20,845 nt of DNA from JANQIO01 sp038746745 (GTDB taxonomy: Bacteria; Pseudomonadota; Gammaproteobacteria; Pseudomonadales; Halieaceae): positions 1-20,845 of the forward strand of contig JBCDKJ010000061.1 in the NCBI GenBank assembly GCA_038746745.1, read 5' to 3'. Position numbers and translations under genes: made by a program. Position 1 is the first letter of the stretch. Every line of letters starts with the position of its first letter. Positions 13,556-20,845 of this stretch are shown in pieces. Below the pieces are notes generated by a model. It saw only the letters and a list, made by a program, of their open reading frames with translations, was not told the DNA's origin and did not search any database.

Positions 13556-16012
13556 CTACTCCTCCAACACCAGCGTTTCGCCGATTTGAGCGGCTTGTAT
13601 ATCCGCCTCGCAGAAGGGAAAGCGCACCCATTCCTTGTTGGAGTAGAGCCGGGTCTGGTCGGCGAAGTGAGGTGACGCAGGATCTGTGGATTGGCTGGGA
13701 ACCAAAATTACATCGGCGATGGGACATTCGCTTTCATCCCAGGTCACGGCCTGAATATAGCTATTGCCGCTGGTAGGGTTGCGGTATCCACCATCCCTTA
13801 GACGTGAGCTGATCGCGCCATAGATGCCCAGCGTTCCCTGACCGCCATGAATAGGAACGTTCTCTGCGTTGCGTTCCAGGAATTGCACCTCACCCCAGGG
13901 GGCGTCCAGCGCGACATTAGCATCTTGCAGGCGCTGCGTGGCGGTGGCCAGGGCTGCAACGACGCGGTCAACATTAGCTGCAATACTCGTGTCGATACCG
14001 GCAGGCGTGTTGAGAGGGTCTGCCGGGTCAAAGTCCACCGCCCAGAACTCGTCACTCTCCACTACGTTCTGGAAGTCATTGCCGAGTTCACTGCGAATCT
14101 GGTTCCAGAACTCTTTCCATACCTGCGCGCCACGGCTCTCCAGGTCGACTTTCATATCCCATGCAGCCAGCACAGTGCAGGCTTCCTGCACATCGACGGC
14201 AGCGGGGTCCGCGCAAATCGTCTGCACATCGGCCATGGTGATTTCGGCGCCGTAGACGCGGTTGTTGTACATGTAGTCTTTGACAGTGGTCAGATCAAAC
14301 AGCGGCGTATCGCTGATTCCGTCGGTGGCCTGTCTGCGTTCCTCAACGGCAATGTGACCAATTCGAGTGCGCAGGAACTGCTGAAGACCCTCATAGCCCA
14401 CCGGTCCCATGGTGGTTGGGAAACCGGTGAGCGGATTATTTGCGTCACTCAGCCAGTAGCTATTGTTGCTGTTGCTGACATAGTCAAAAGTGCGAAGCTG
14501 CGGTAGTGAGCTGGGACCAAATAGCCCAGACCCTTCGGGCGCGTCCGCGTCTACGCCCCAGTCGCAATCAGAGGTGCTACCGTCCAGTGTGATTAGCACA
14601 TTGGTCGTCGCATCAGCCAGCGTAGCGCCGATCAGAGGTGTCAAGCAGCTGTCGATCTTGTCCTGTGTGATATTGGGAATGGCGGAGATATCGCCGTAAA
14701 AAGCTTCGCCATTGCGATCTGCCGCAATCTCGTGAAATACCGGGTTACCGATGGCGCCGATGGCGGCGATGTATTCATTGAGGTTGGATGCCTGTGCTTT
14801 TACCAGCCACTGATCGCTGCCGCGCAAGCCTGTGAGCAGGTTAGCGTCGCGGAACGCGAGCACAGTGCCGGTGATGAGGGGCCAGCCATCCAGCAGTGAG
14901 CTGAGGCTTCCAAAGTTCACGATGGGGCCGAGATGAGATTCGTAAAAGGTTTTGCTTACAGGCACCGTACTGCCATCTGCCTGCAGCGACTGCACGGTAA
15001 TCTCGATCGGCACGATATCCCTCACCTCGCCATCGTAGACATATTGCAGAGGGTTGCCGTCTACGAGGTCTAGTTCGAACAGGCTGTAGCGGTTAGCGAT
15101 GGAAACCGTGTGTGTCCATGCAACGTCCTGATTAAAGCCGATACCCACGTAAGGAAAGCCGTGCAAGACCGCGCCTGCCACATCTACTTCGCCCGGAATT
15201 GTCAGGTGGGCCTGATACCAGGCACCCTCGCCAAACCAGGGCTGGTGTGGGTTGCCCAGCAATATAGCGCTTCCTGTCTGGGTTATGTCGCGACCTGCCG
15301 CCAGGGCGTTGCTGCCCAGGTCTGGATTGCGCAGGGATTGGCCTAGCTCACGAAAGGCTTGACGGGTTTGCTCCACAGCGGCGTTGGTGACGCTGGTGGT
15401 CGTGGTCGGATTAGGCCCCTGCGTCGCTAGAATAGCGCTGGAAAAGGTGCCATTGCCCGAACTGCCGCGAAGTGCCTGGCGCCGCTGCAGCAGAAACAGA
15501 TCGGTGGCATTCACCGGCATGACCCAGTCAGCACCGCGGCACCCCAGGTCGCCCTCCGGCAGGTTGTCAACGCCGGTTTCTTCCAGATAGCGGTTGAAGC
15601 CTGCTGCATAGCCTTCATTTAGGTCTTTGACCCGCTGCGGCAGGGGCGCAATAAACTCTTGTTCAAAAGCTGCGCGATCGCCGGTCAGGTAGGTAAACAG
15701 AAGGTCGGCATTTACGTCGCCCTCATCCTCACCTAGCAATTCTGCCGAACGGCCGATGGAGAAGATGATTTCGCGCATCCCCACACAGAAATTATCCTGC
15801 GCGTAGGCGTAACCAATGCCATACCCCAGACCTGCGTAGTCAGAGGCTTGTACGTGGGGGATGCCAAATTCTGTACGCCGCACCTCCGCACTGAAAGTCG
15901 GCCCAGCGGGAGGCGGTTCTATAGGGGGTTCAGGAGAAAAGCTGTCATTACCATCGGAGCAGGCAATCAGGCCAGCCAGCAGCAGGGGCAGGCTTGCGCG
16001 TTTCAGCATCAT
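13556..16012 (-). CDS. Penicillin/AHL acylase-family lipoprotein (Ntn hydrolase)
   Basis: This 818-residue protein is of the penicillin-acylase family, which includes aculeacin A acylase, PvdQ and QuiP. It is made as a precursor, and autocleavage before a Ser creates the catalytic N-terminal nucleophile. Features: lipobox L-I-A-C with Cys18; a Pro-rich linker; RTEFGIPHVQASDYAGLGYG (alpha-chain start); and the predicted cleavage site Gly233-Ser234 in DLGSNALAAG. His256 in GNPHQPW is 22 residues after the Ser, as in active enzymes, and NSNNSYWLSDANNPLTG is typical of the beta chain. Family substrates include acyl-homoserine lactones, echinocandins and penicillins; which applies is unknown. As a lipoprotein it probably acts in the periplasm or at the outer membrane. 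It is likely co-transcribed with the phosphotransferase gene. Confidence 0.9.
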   Translation of the reverse strand: MMLKRASLPLLLAGLIACSDGNDSFSPEPPIEPPPAGPTFSAEVRRTEFGIPHVQASDYAGLGYGIGYAYAQDNFCVGMREIIFSIGRSAELLGEDEGDVNADLLFTYLTGDRAAFEQEFIAPLPQRVKDLNEGYAAGFNRYLEETGVDNLPEGDLGCRGADWVMPVNATDLFLLQRRQALRGSSGNGTFSSAILATQGPNPTTTTSVTNAAVEQTRQAFRELGQSLRNPDLGSNALAAGRDITQTGSAILLGNPHQPWFGEGAWYQAHLTIPGEVDVAGAVLHGFPYVGIGFNQDVAWTHTVSIANRYSLFELDLVDGNPLQYVYDGEVRDIVPIEITVQSLQADGSTVPVSKTFYESHLGPIVNFGSLSSLLDGWPLITGTVLAFRDANLLTGLRGSDQWLVKAQASNLNEYIAAIGAIGNPVFHEIAADRNGEAFYGDISAIPNITQDKIDSCLTPLIGATLADATTNVLITLDGSTSDCDWGVDADAPEGSGLFGPSSLPQLRTFDYVSNSNNSYWLSDANNPLTGFPTTMGPVGYEGLQQFLRTRIGHIAVEERRQATDGISDTPLFDLTTVKDYMYNNRVYGAEITMADVQTICADPAAVDVQEACTVLAAWDMKVDLESRGAQVWKEFWNQIRSELGNDFQNVVESDEFWAVDFDPADPLNTPAGIDTSIAANVDRVVAALATATQRLQDANVALDAPWGEVQFLERNAENVPIHGGQGTLGIYGAISSRLRDGGYRNPTSGNSYIQAVTWDESECPIADVILVPSQSTDPASPHFADQTRLYSNKEWVRFPFCEADIQAAQIGETLVLEE

Positions 16013-16103
16013 GGGCGGGCACTCTCTTACTGATTATTAGTCATTATTGGTCGGGCCTAGCTTATTGCTCTGTGTCAATGCGGCAAGCGCCCGGAAGGCG
16101 GAC

Positions 16104-16109
16104 TATACA
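16104..16109 (+). promoter_or_regulatory. Candidate -10 element for the hemerythrin-domain gene
   Basis: TATACA at 16104-16109 is a good -10 hexamer and would place the transcript start near 16116. That is 18 bases before the ATG, with GAGGA at 16123-16127 as ribosome site. The -35 region is weak. Confidence 0.35.
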
Positions 16110-16133
16110 GTACTTTTGGTTTGAGGACCGGTC

Positions 16134-17132
16134 ATGGCTGAAACCCACAGCGGCCATAGCGAGGCTTATAGTCAGGCGTACAGCAAAGACGCCTGGGATG
16201 CTGTAGCGCAAACCCTTCGCGACGGAGAAATGGACACCCACCCGGTATTGGCAACCTTGTATGCGGAGCACCGCTACATGGGCACGCTGCTGCGCCTGGT
16301 GGAATCCGAGCTGGAGCTGATTGAAACGGACCAGCCCATTGACCCGCACGTCTTCTATGAGTCACTGCACTACCTCACGCATTATCCGGATGCTTTTCAC
16401 CATCCCCGAGAAGACCTGGTTTACGCACGAGCTGGCGAGGTAGACCCCAAGCTCGCCGATAGTGTCGATACACTGCAGCGTGATCATGATTATTTAGCCG
16501 AGGTTGGCGCTAAAACCCTGGCTACTGTCGCGCGCTGGAAGGAGACGGGCCAGGGTGCTGGCAAAATGCGCAGGGATGTACAGCGCTACGTGGAGTCGCA
16601 GCGCAAGCATATGGAAGCAGAGGAAGCACTGGTCTTCCCCGATATTGCTCGTATCCTCGATCCAGAAGACTGGCGCGAGTTGGAGCAGGAAAGCCTGCTG
16701 GCACCGGCGCCGGACCCAGTGTTTGGTCCGAAGGTGTCGCGGGAGTATCGCAACGTTGCGCGCAAGGCCCGCCGCGCTTTGCGCAAGGGAGCGGAAGATG
16801 CTGCGCTGGTGGAATGGATTGGCCTAGAGGCTTTGCTGGAGGGCATGGAGGTGCTTACGATTGCTGGCGAATCCAGCCGCGCGGCGGCGCAGGAGCACTT
16901 TTACGCCGCCAGCGGTGAGGCGCTGGATCTGCTCAAGAAGGCCATGCAGGGCGACGGCATTTTTCGATTGCCCCTAAAAACAGCGCTGACAGGCAGCGCT
17001 CACTATGTGGGGTTTCTGAAAGACCTTGGCATTATCGCCAGAGATACTGGCAGCGACCTCGGGGAGTTGCGCCGCGGCGTTAAACAGCGACTGGGTCTGG
17101 TATTCGATAAAGGCAAAGACACTCAGCCCTGA
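16134..17132 (+). CDS. Hemerythrin HHE-domain protein with a C-terminal extension
   Basis: This is a 332-residue protein with an N-terminal hemerythrin-like four-helix domain (about 36-185). Probable di-iron ligands are His46 (EHRYM), His89/His90 with Glu93 (FHHPRED), His118 (QRDHD), and His159 with Glu163 (RKHMEAEE). Family members bind oxygen, or sense or detoxify NO or oxygen. The C-terminal part, about residues 200-332, is helical and basic (VARKARRALRK). I do not recognise it; ordinary HHE proteins are about half this length. No signal peptide is seen, so it is cytosolic. GAGGA sits six bases before the ATG. It converges on the ABC exporter gene, six bases apart, with a short hairpin over the junction. 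Confidence 0.88.
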   Translation: MAETHSGHSEAYSQAYSKDAWDAVAQTLRDGEMDTHPVLATLYAEHRYMGTLLRLVESELELIETDQPIDPHVFYESLHYLTHYPDAFHHPREDLVYARAGEVDPKLADSVDTLQRDHDYLAEVGAKTLATVARWKETGQGAGKMRRDVQRYVESQRKHMEAEEALVFPDIARILDPEDWRELEQESLLAPAPDPVFGPKVSREYRNVARKARRALRKGAEDAALVEWIGLEALLEGMEVLTIAGESSRAAAQEHFYAASGEALDLLKKAMQGDGIFRLPLKTALTGSAHYVGFLKDLGIIARDTGSDLGELRRGVKQRLGLVFDKGKDTQP

Positions 17133-17139
17133 AGGGGCT
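17125..17139. terminator. Short hairpin at the convergent junction
   Basis: AGCCC at 17125-17129 pairs with GGGCT at 17135-17139, overlapping the stop codon of the hemerythrin gene and the edge of the ABC gene stop. There is no T-run, so terminator function is weakly supported. Confidence 0.25.
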
Positions 17140-18902
17140 CAGGCCACGGCTTCATCGCGAAATTGCAGGCTGGCAAGCCGTTGATAAAGCGGGCTGCTTT
17201 TGAGCAGGCTGTCGTGGGTGCCCTGAGCGACAACTGTTCCTGAGTCCATCACCGCTATACGGTCGGCCTTCAGGATAGTGCTGAGCCGATGCGCGATGAT
17301 GACGGTTGTGCGTCCACGCATCAGTTCCTCCAGCGCTTGCTGCACGTGGTGCTCACTCTCTGCGTCAAGTGCACTGGTCGCCTCGTCCAGCAGAAGGATA
17401 TCCGGATCCGCGAGAATCGCGCGCGCAATGGCGATGCGCTGTTTCTGTCCACCGGACAAGCGCACGCCCTGCTCCCCTAGATGAGACTGGTATTGGTCTG
17501 GCAGCCCGATAATAAAGTCATGGGCATGAGCGGCTTTGGCAGCGGTCTCGATTGTGGCCTGGCTAGCGCCAGGTTGCCCGTAGGCAATATTGTACGCCAC
17601 GTCATTGGTAAACAGCGCCGGCGACTGCGGCACAACGGCCAGGTGCGCACGCAGGGTGTGTGGCGTCATCTGCCGCAGATCCACGCCTCCCAGGCTGATG
17701 CTGCCCTGTTGGGGATCGTAAAAGCGCTGCAGCAATTCAAACACCGTAGACTTGCCGGCGCCAGACGGCCCCACCAGCGCCAGGCTGCGCCCGGGCTCTA
17801 CGGTCAGGTTGATACCATCCAGGGCCCGTTGCTCCGGTCGTGTTGGGTAGCTGAATACTACCTGATCAATACTTATGGCAGCGCCCTGGGGAGACTTCGG
17901 CACACTGGGGGCGATGATGTTGCTGCGCTCAGCCAGCAGACCGCGCAGCCTGTCTGTTGCACCCGCCGCCCGCAACAGCTCTGTCCATACCTCCGATACA
18001 GTGGCAAAGCCGCCGCCCACCATCACGGCATAGAACATGAAGGCGCCCAGCTCACCGCCTGACATGGTGCCGGATACGACAGCATTGCCCCCGGACCAGA
18101 CCATGCTGGCAAGCCCTATGAAAACCATCAGAATAACGGCTGAGACCAGTAGCGCGCGTTCCCGAATACGGCGTTTGGCAATAGCGAAAGCTCGCTGCGA
18201 CTCAGTGGCAAACGCGCGTTCTTCATCCGCCTCGCGGTTGTAGCTTTGCACCGTCTTTATATGCTGAATAATCTCACCAGCATAGCTGCCGACATCGGCA
18301 ATGGAGTCCTGGCTCTCACTCGACAGCTTGCGCACCCGGCGACCGAACAGCAGTACCGGCACAAGAATAATGGGAACGGCAGATAGCACTACCAGGGTTA
18401 GCTTCACGCTGGTCACCAGCATCATGATCAAAGCCCCCAGGGTTGTCAGCAGCGAGCGCAGCGCCATGGACAGGGAAGAGCCAATAATCGTCTGAAGCAG
18501 GGTGGTGTCGGTCGTGAGCCGCGACATGATTTCGCCGGAGCGATTTTCATCGAAGAAGCTTGGCTGCAGGGTGACTATGTTCGCAAATACCGCTTCGCGT
18601 ATATCCGCGCCCACGCGTTCCCCCAACCAGCTCACCAGGTAGAAGCGCACAAAGGTTCCCGCCGTCATTGCCAGTGCGAGCACCAAGACCAGCAGCACAG
18701 CCTCAGTCAGACGCTCCACTGACCCTGCGGCGAACCCCTCATCAATGAGTATGCGCAGGCCCTGGCCCAGGGCAAGGGTAATGACCGCGGTAAAAATCAA
18801 AGCGACACCCGCCGCCAGCAGCGTGCCCTTGTAGGGTTTAACGAACTCCACAAGTTGCAAAAGGCTGGAGAGCCTGGGGCGTGCTTTGTTAATGCTATCC
18901 AT
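17139..18902 (-). CDS. MsbA-related ABC exporter (fused permease and ATPase)
   Basis: This 587-residue half-transporter has an N-terminal six-helix ABC type-1 exporter domain (about 20-315) and a C-terminal nucleotide-binding domain. All ATPase motifs are intact: Walker A GPSGAGKST at 378-386, Q-loop Gln426, signature LSGGQ at 482-486, Walker B ILLLDE at 502-507 and H-loop His538. It should work as a homodimer in the inner membrane. It resembles the MsbA-related group of permease/ATP-binding fusions rather than MsbA itself, and the substrate is unknown. The ATG at 18902 is the first possible start, since a TAG lies two codons upstream in frame; no clear ribosome site precedes it. It lies downstream of tatC on the same strand with a 109-base gap. 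Confidence 0.92.
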   Translation of the reverse strand: MDSINKARPRLSSLLQLVEFVKPYKGTLLAAGVALIFTAVITLALGQGLRILIDEGFAAGSVERLTEAVLLVLVLALAMTAGTFVRFYLVSWLGERVGADIREAVFANIVTLQPSFFDENRSGEIMSRLTTDTTLLQTIIGSSLSMALRSLLTTLGALIMMLVTSVKLTLVVLSAVPIILVPVLLFGRRVRKLSSESQDSIADVGSYAGEIIQHIKTVQSYNREADEERAFATESQRAFAIAKRRIRERALLVSAVILMVFIGLASMVWSGGNAVVSGTMSGGELGAFMFYAVMVGGGFATVSEVWTELLRAAGATDRLRGLLAERSNIIAPSVPKSPQGAAISIDQVVFSYPTRPEQRALDGINLTVEPGRSLALVGPSGAGKSTVFELLQRFYDPQQGSISLGGVDLRQMTPHTLRAHLAVVPQSPALFTNDVAYNIAYGQPGASQATIETAAKAAHAHDFIIGLPDQYQSHLGEQGVRLSGGQKQRIAIARAILADPDILLLDEATSALDAESEHHVQQALEELMRGRTTVIIAHRLSTILKADRIAVMDSGTVVAQGTHDSLLKSSPLYQRLASLQFRDEAVA

Positions 18903-18929
18903 AAGCTAAAGACTATCAGCTTAGGTCTT
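18902..18929. repeat. Overlapping inverted repeats upstream of the ABC exporter gene
   Basis: TAAGCT (18902-18907) pairs with AGCTTA (18918-18923), and AAGAC (18909-18913) pairs with GTCTT (18925-18929). The two pairings are mutually exclusive and overlap the ABC gene start. They could be an alternative-fold leader or an operator, or chance. The remaining bases to 19011 show nothing else I can support. Confidence 0.25.
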
Positions 18930-19011
18930 CAGGGCCTACGCGGACTGGAATTAGGCGGTGCGCGTCTGCTGCTGGGCGGTGTCTGGAGTTGCCGTTCTGA
19001 TGACGCCGCGC

Positions 19012-19761
19012 TTACGGCGCAGCTTCTTCTTTCGGCGTAATCATGCGACCAAAAAATACGCCGACTTCAAACAAAAACCACATAGGTAGGGCCAGTAGTG
19101 ATTGTGAAATCACATCCGGTGGCGTGAGCAACATTCCCATGACAAAGCAGCCCACCACAATGTAAGGGCGCTTTTTGGCCAGATCGTCTGCGGTTGTGAT
19201 GCCGGCGCGGATCAGAATGACGGCCGCAATGGGAATTTCAAACGCCAAACCAAAGGCAAAAAACAACTTGAGTACGAAATCCAGGTAACTGTTGATATCC
19301 GTCATGATGGCAACGTCACCGGGGCCCACGGAGGTAAAAAAGCCGAAGATCAGAGGGAACACGACGTAGTAGGCAAATGCTGCACCGCCGTAGAAGAGCA
19401 GAACGCTGGAAGCGAGTAGAGGGATCGCCAGCCGCTTTTCATTCTGGTACATCCCCGGTGCCACAAAGCTCCAAAGCTGAAACAGCACATAGGGAATAGC
19501 GAGAAATATTGCTACTACCAAAGTCAGCTTGAACGGCGTCAGAAAGGGTGACGCTACCTCTGTTGCGATCATGCTGGACCCTTCGGGCAGCAACAGGCGC
19601 AGTGGCTCTGACACATACAGATAGATTTCATTTGCGAAAGCGAACAGCGCTAAGAACACCAGCAAAACCGCGAGTACACTCTTCAGCAGGCGGTCGCGCA
19701 ACTCGGACAGGTGCGCAACCAGAGGCATGGCGCTATCGGCGGGATCGTGTTCTGTGCTCAT
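19012..19761 (-). CDS. tatC: Sec-independent protein translocase TatC
   Basis: TatC is the multi-spanning core of the twin-arginine translocase, which exports folded proteins; it recognises the RR signal peptide. The 249-residue protein has six predicted membrane helices. Hallmarks are the cytosolic N-terminal HLSELRDRLL (17-26), the first-loop FVAPGMYQNEKR with Glu108 (equivalent of E. coli Glu103), FGLAFEIP with Glu175 and LLTPPDVISQ with Asp216. The length is normal. It follows tatB by 16 bases and is last of tatABC. No classic terminator is visible after it. Confidence 0.97.
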   Translation of the reverse strand: MSTEHDPADSAMPLVAHLSELRDRLLKSVLAVLLVFLALFAFANEIYLYVSEPLRLLLPEGSSMIATEVASPFLTPFKLTLVVAIFLAIPYVLFQLWSFVAPGMYQNEKRLAIPLLASSVLLFYGGAAFAYYVVFPLIFGFFTSVGPGDVAIMTDINSYLDFVLKLFFAFGLAFEIPIAAVILIRAGITTADDLAKKRPYIVVGCFVMGMLLTPPDVISQSLLALPMWFLFEVGVFFGRMITPKEEAAP

Positions 19762-19777
19762 CGACTAGTGAAGGTGC

Positions 19778-20281
19778 TTAGCTGGAGCCGCTCTCACGCA
19801 TTGCTTCGGTGTCTGAATCAGCTGTGCCCATGTGTTTGGAAGCCTCCGCGAGACCGTCATCTATGTCCTTGTCTGCTGCTGGCTCAGCGGATTCGTTGGT
19901 GGTGCCAGGCGTAGCCGCTTCCAGGTCCGTGGTATTGCCTGAATGCGAGCGAACCGTAGCGGCGGTGAGTTCTTCTGCGCTGGTGTCAACCGGATAGCCG
20001 TCCTTGCCAATCCGCATACCGCTTTCCTGTTCAAGGCTGGCCCGCAGACTTTTTTCTGCACTGCGCAGCTCCTGCATCACCGTTTGATTGTGCAGCTCTT
20101 GACGAATCTCGTCGGCTTTCAGCTCGCGTTCAATGTCCGCTCGCACGCTGGCTATACTGTTGCGGACCTTGCCAACGTACAAGCTCACCGTACGAATCGC
20201 CACGGGAAGGCGCTCCGGGCCTAGTACCAGCAGCCCGACAACACTCACGATTACTAGCTCTAGAAATCCGATGTCAAACAT
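19778..20281 (-). CDS. tatB: Twin-arginine translocase subunit TatB
   Basis: TatB binds TatC and hands signal peptides to the TatA pore. The 167-residue protein has one N-terminal membrane helix with Glu8 (FLELVIVSVVGLLVL), the hinge Gly21-Pro22 in LGPERLP, then the amphipathic helix AIRTVSLYVGKVRNSIASVR that separates TatB from TatA. A long acidic, low-complexity tail follows (about 95-167, rich in Ala, Thr, Glu, Ser), typical of TatB proteins. It lies between tatA and tatC on the same strand. Confidence 0.95.
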   Translation of the reverse strand: MFDIGFLELVIVSVVGLLVLGPERLPVAIRTVSLYVGKVRNSIASVRADIERELKADEIRQELHNQTVMQELRSAEKSLRASLEQESGMRIGKDGYPVDTSAEELTAATVRSHSGNTTDLEAATPGTTNESAEPAADKDIDDGLAEASKHMGTADSDTEAMRESGSS

Positions 20282-20311
20282 GCGCGTTCACCAGCCGGGG
20301 CGTGCCAGATA

Positions 20312-20551
20312 TTACTGAGACTTGGTGTCGCTTTCTTTCAGCTGAGCAGACTCGGGTGTATCCGCAGACTCCTCGTCACCCGTCGCGCTATCGGCTTTGT
20401 CCCCCTCATCCGCACTTACAGAGCTGCGGAAGCCTTTGATCGCAGCGCCCAGGTCACTGCCCAGTCCGCGTAGTCGCTTGGTGCCGAACAGCATCATCAC
20501 GATCAGCAAAATGATCAGAAGCTGCCAAACACTGATTCCTCCGATACCCAT
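20312..20551 (-). CDS. tatA: Twin-arginine translocase subunit TatA
   Basis: TatA oligomerises to form the translocating element of the Tat system. The 79-residue protein has one short membrane helix (SVWQLLIILLIVMMLFG) with the Phe22-Gly23 hinge, then the amphipathic helix TKRLRGLGSDLGAAIKGFR and an acidic Asp/Glu/Ser tail. It matches E. coli TatA closely over the first 45 residues. AGAGGAG precedes the ATG. It is first in tatABC, 41 bases after hisE, an arrangement common in proteobacteria. Confidence 0.96.
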   Translation of the reverse strand: MGIGGISVWQLLIILLIVMMLFGTKRLRGLGSDLGAAIKGFRSSVSADEGDKADSATGDEESADTPESAQLKESDTKSQ

Positions 20552-20592
20552 GATTCTCTCCTCTATTGCCAGCCGACCGAAATCAGCCGTTC

Positions 20593-20845
20593 TTACTCTG
20601 CAGGCCGGGCGGCTTTTTCCGCCAGGCCAGATGTATCAAAACGTCGCGCCAGCTCCGCTAGCACTGCGCTGCTGTCAGTCCCCAGGTGTGACAGCATCAC
20701 CAGACAGTGAAACCATAAATCCGCGGTCTCCCGAGTGAGCTCTTCTAACAGCGCGTCCGAGCCCTGCGCCTGCTTGCAGTCTTTTGCTGCCAGAATAGTC
20801 TCCACGCACTCTTCACCGACCTTCTCCAAAATCTTGTTTAGCCCA
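20593..20845 (-). CDS. hisE: Phosphoribosyl-ATP pyrophosphatase (HisE), 5' end beyond the window
   Basis: HisE hydrolyses phosphoribosyl-ATP to phosphoribosyl-AMP and pyrophosphate, the second step of histidine synthesis. About 84 C-terminal residues are visible: GLNKILEKVGEECVETILAA with the metal-binding E-E-x-x-E, the ETADLWFHCLVMLSHLG helix with the second acidic site, and the conserved end LAELARRFDTSGLAEKAAR. The frame stays open through base 845 of the last kilobase, so the gene begins outside; a TTG at 20829 is not the true start because family sequence continues upstream of it. It is truncated only by the window edge. hisI is probably next upstream. Confidence 0.93.
   Translation of the reverse strand, partial: GLNKILEKVGEECVETILAAKDCKQAQGSDALLEELTRETADLWFHCLVMLSHLGTDSSAVLAELARRFDTSGLAEKAARPAE

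Noticed and set aside
13847..14506. Long plus-strand open frame opposite the acylase gene
   Set aside because: It is a shadow of the acylase coding frame, with no recognisable domain or start signal.
17481..18062. Long plus-strand open frame opposite the ABC exporter
   Set aside because: It overlaps the conserved ATPase domain on the other strand and shows no motif.
1..20845. CRISPR array, tRNA, rRNA, insertion sequence or prophage
   Set aside because: No regularly spaced repeats, cloverleaf-like sequences, transposase or phage genes were seen.

Overview
This window reads as chromosomal DNA from a moderately GC-rich, free-living gammaproteobacterium. The hisE-tatABC linkage, a three-gene pnt operon and several outer-membrane-type lipoproteins suggest a marine lineage such as Halieaceae (OM60/NOR5) or a relative. 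That placement is inference from gene content, not a phylogenetic test. I see no rRNA, tRNA, insertion sequence, phage gene or CRISPR array.

Layout, left to right. (1) 1-351: a long non-coding leader with two inverted repeats, then the plus-strand operon pntAa-pntAb-pntB (proton-translocating transhydrogenase), closed by a strong intrinsic terminator. (2) paiB, a flavin-binding split-barrel regulator, faces a minus-strand pair: a Cys-rich ArsR/SmtB-type repressor followed, one base after its stop codon, by a 30-codon gene with 11 cysteines. A shared bidirectional terminator separates paiB from that pair. The tiny peptide looks like an unannotated metallothionein and is the most interesting item here. 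(3) A divergent lipoprotein with a clan-A glycosidase-like barrel. (4) A plus-strand run: cytosolic O-methyltransferase, exported methyltransferase-fold protein, and a subfamily-I haloalkane dehalogenase close to DhlA. (5) A minus-strand FixJ/StyR-type response regulator without a kinase nearby, and a secreted protein of unknown function. (6) A serine beta-lactamase-fold lipoprotein, a DUF2975-XRE regulator pair, and a small four-Cys exported protein resembling the Rap1a/Tai family. (7) A minus-strand pair of a penicillin/AHL-acylase-type lipoprotein and an APH-fold phosphotransferase. (8) A hemerythrin-domain protein, an MsbA-related ABC exporter, the complete tatABC operon, and the 3' part of hisE running off the right edge.

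How the genes work together: pntAa/Ab/B form one membrane enzyme (NADPH supply); TatA/B/C form one translocase; the ArsR-like regulator and the Cys-rich peptide probably form a metal-sensing and metal-buffering unit; DUF2975 and its XRE partner are a recurrent pair; the acylase and phosphotransferase are probably co-transcribed. The rest are mainly single accessory genes, many for exported hydrolases. All calls come from reading the sequence and from remembered family features; no database search was run.
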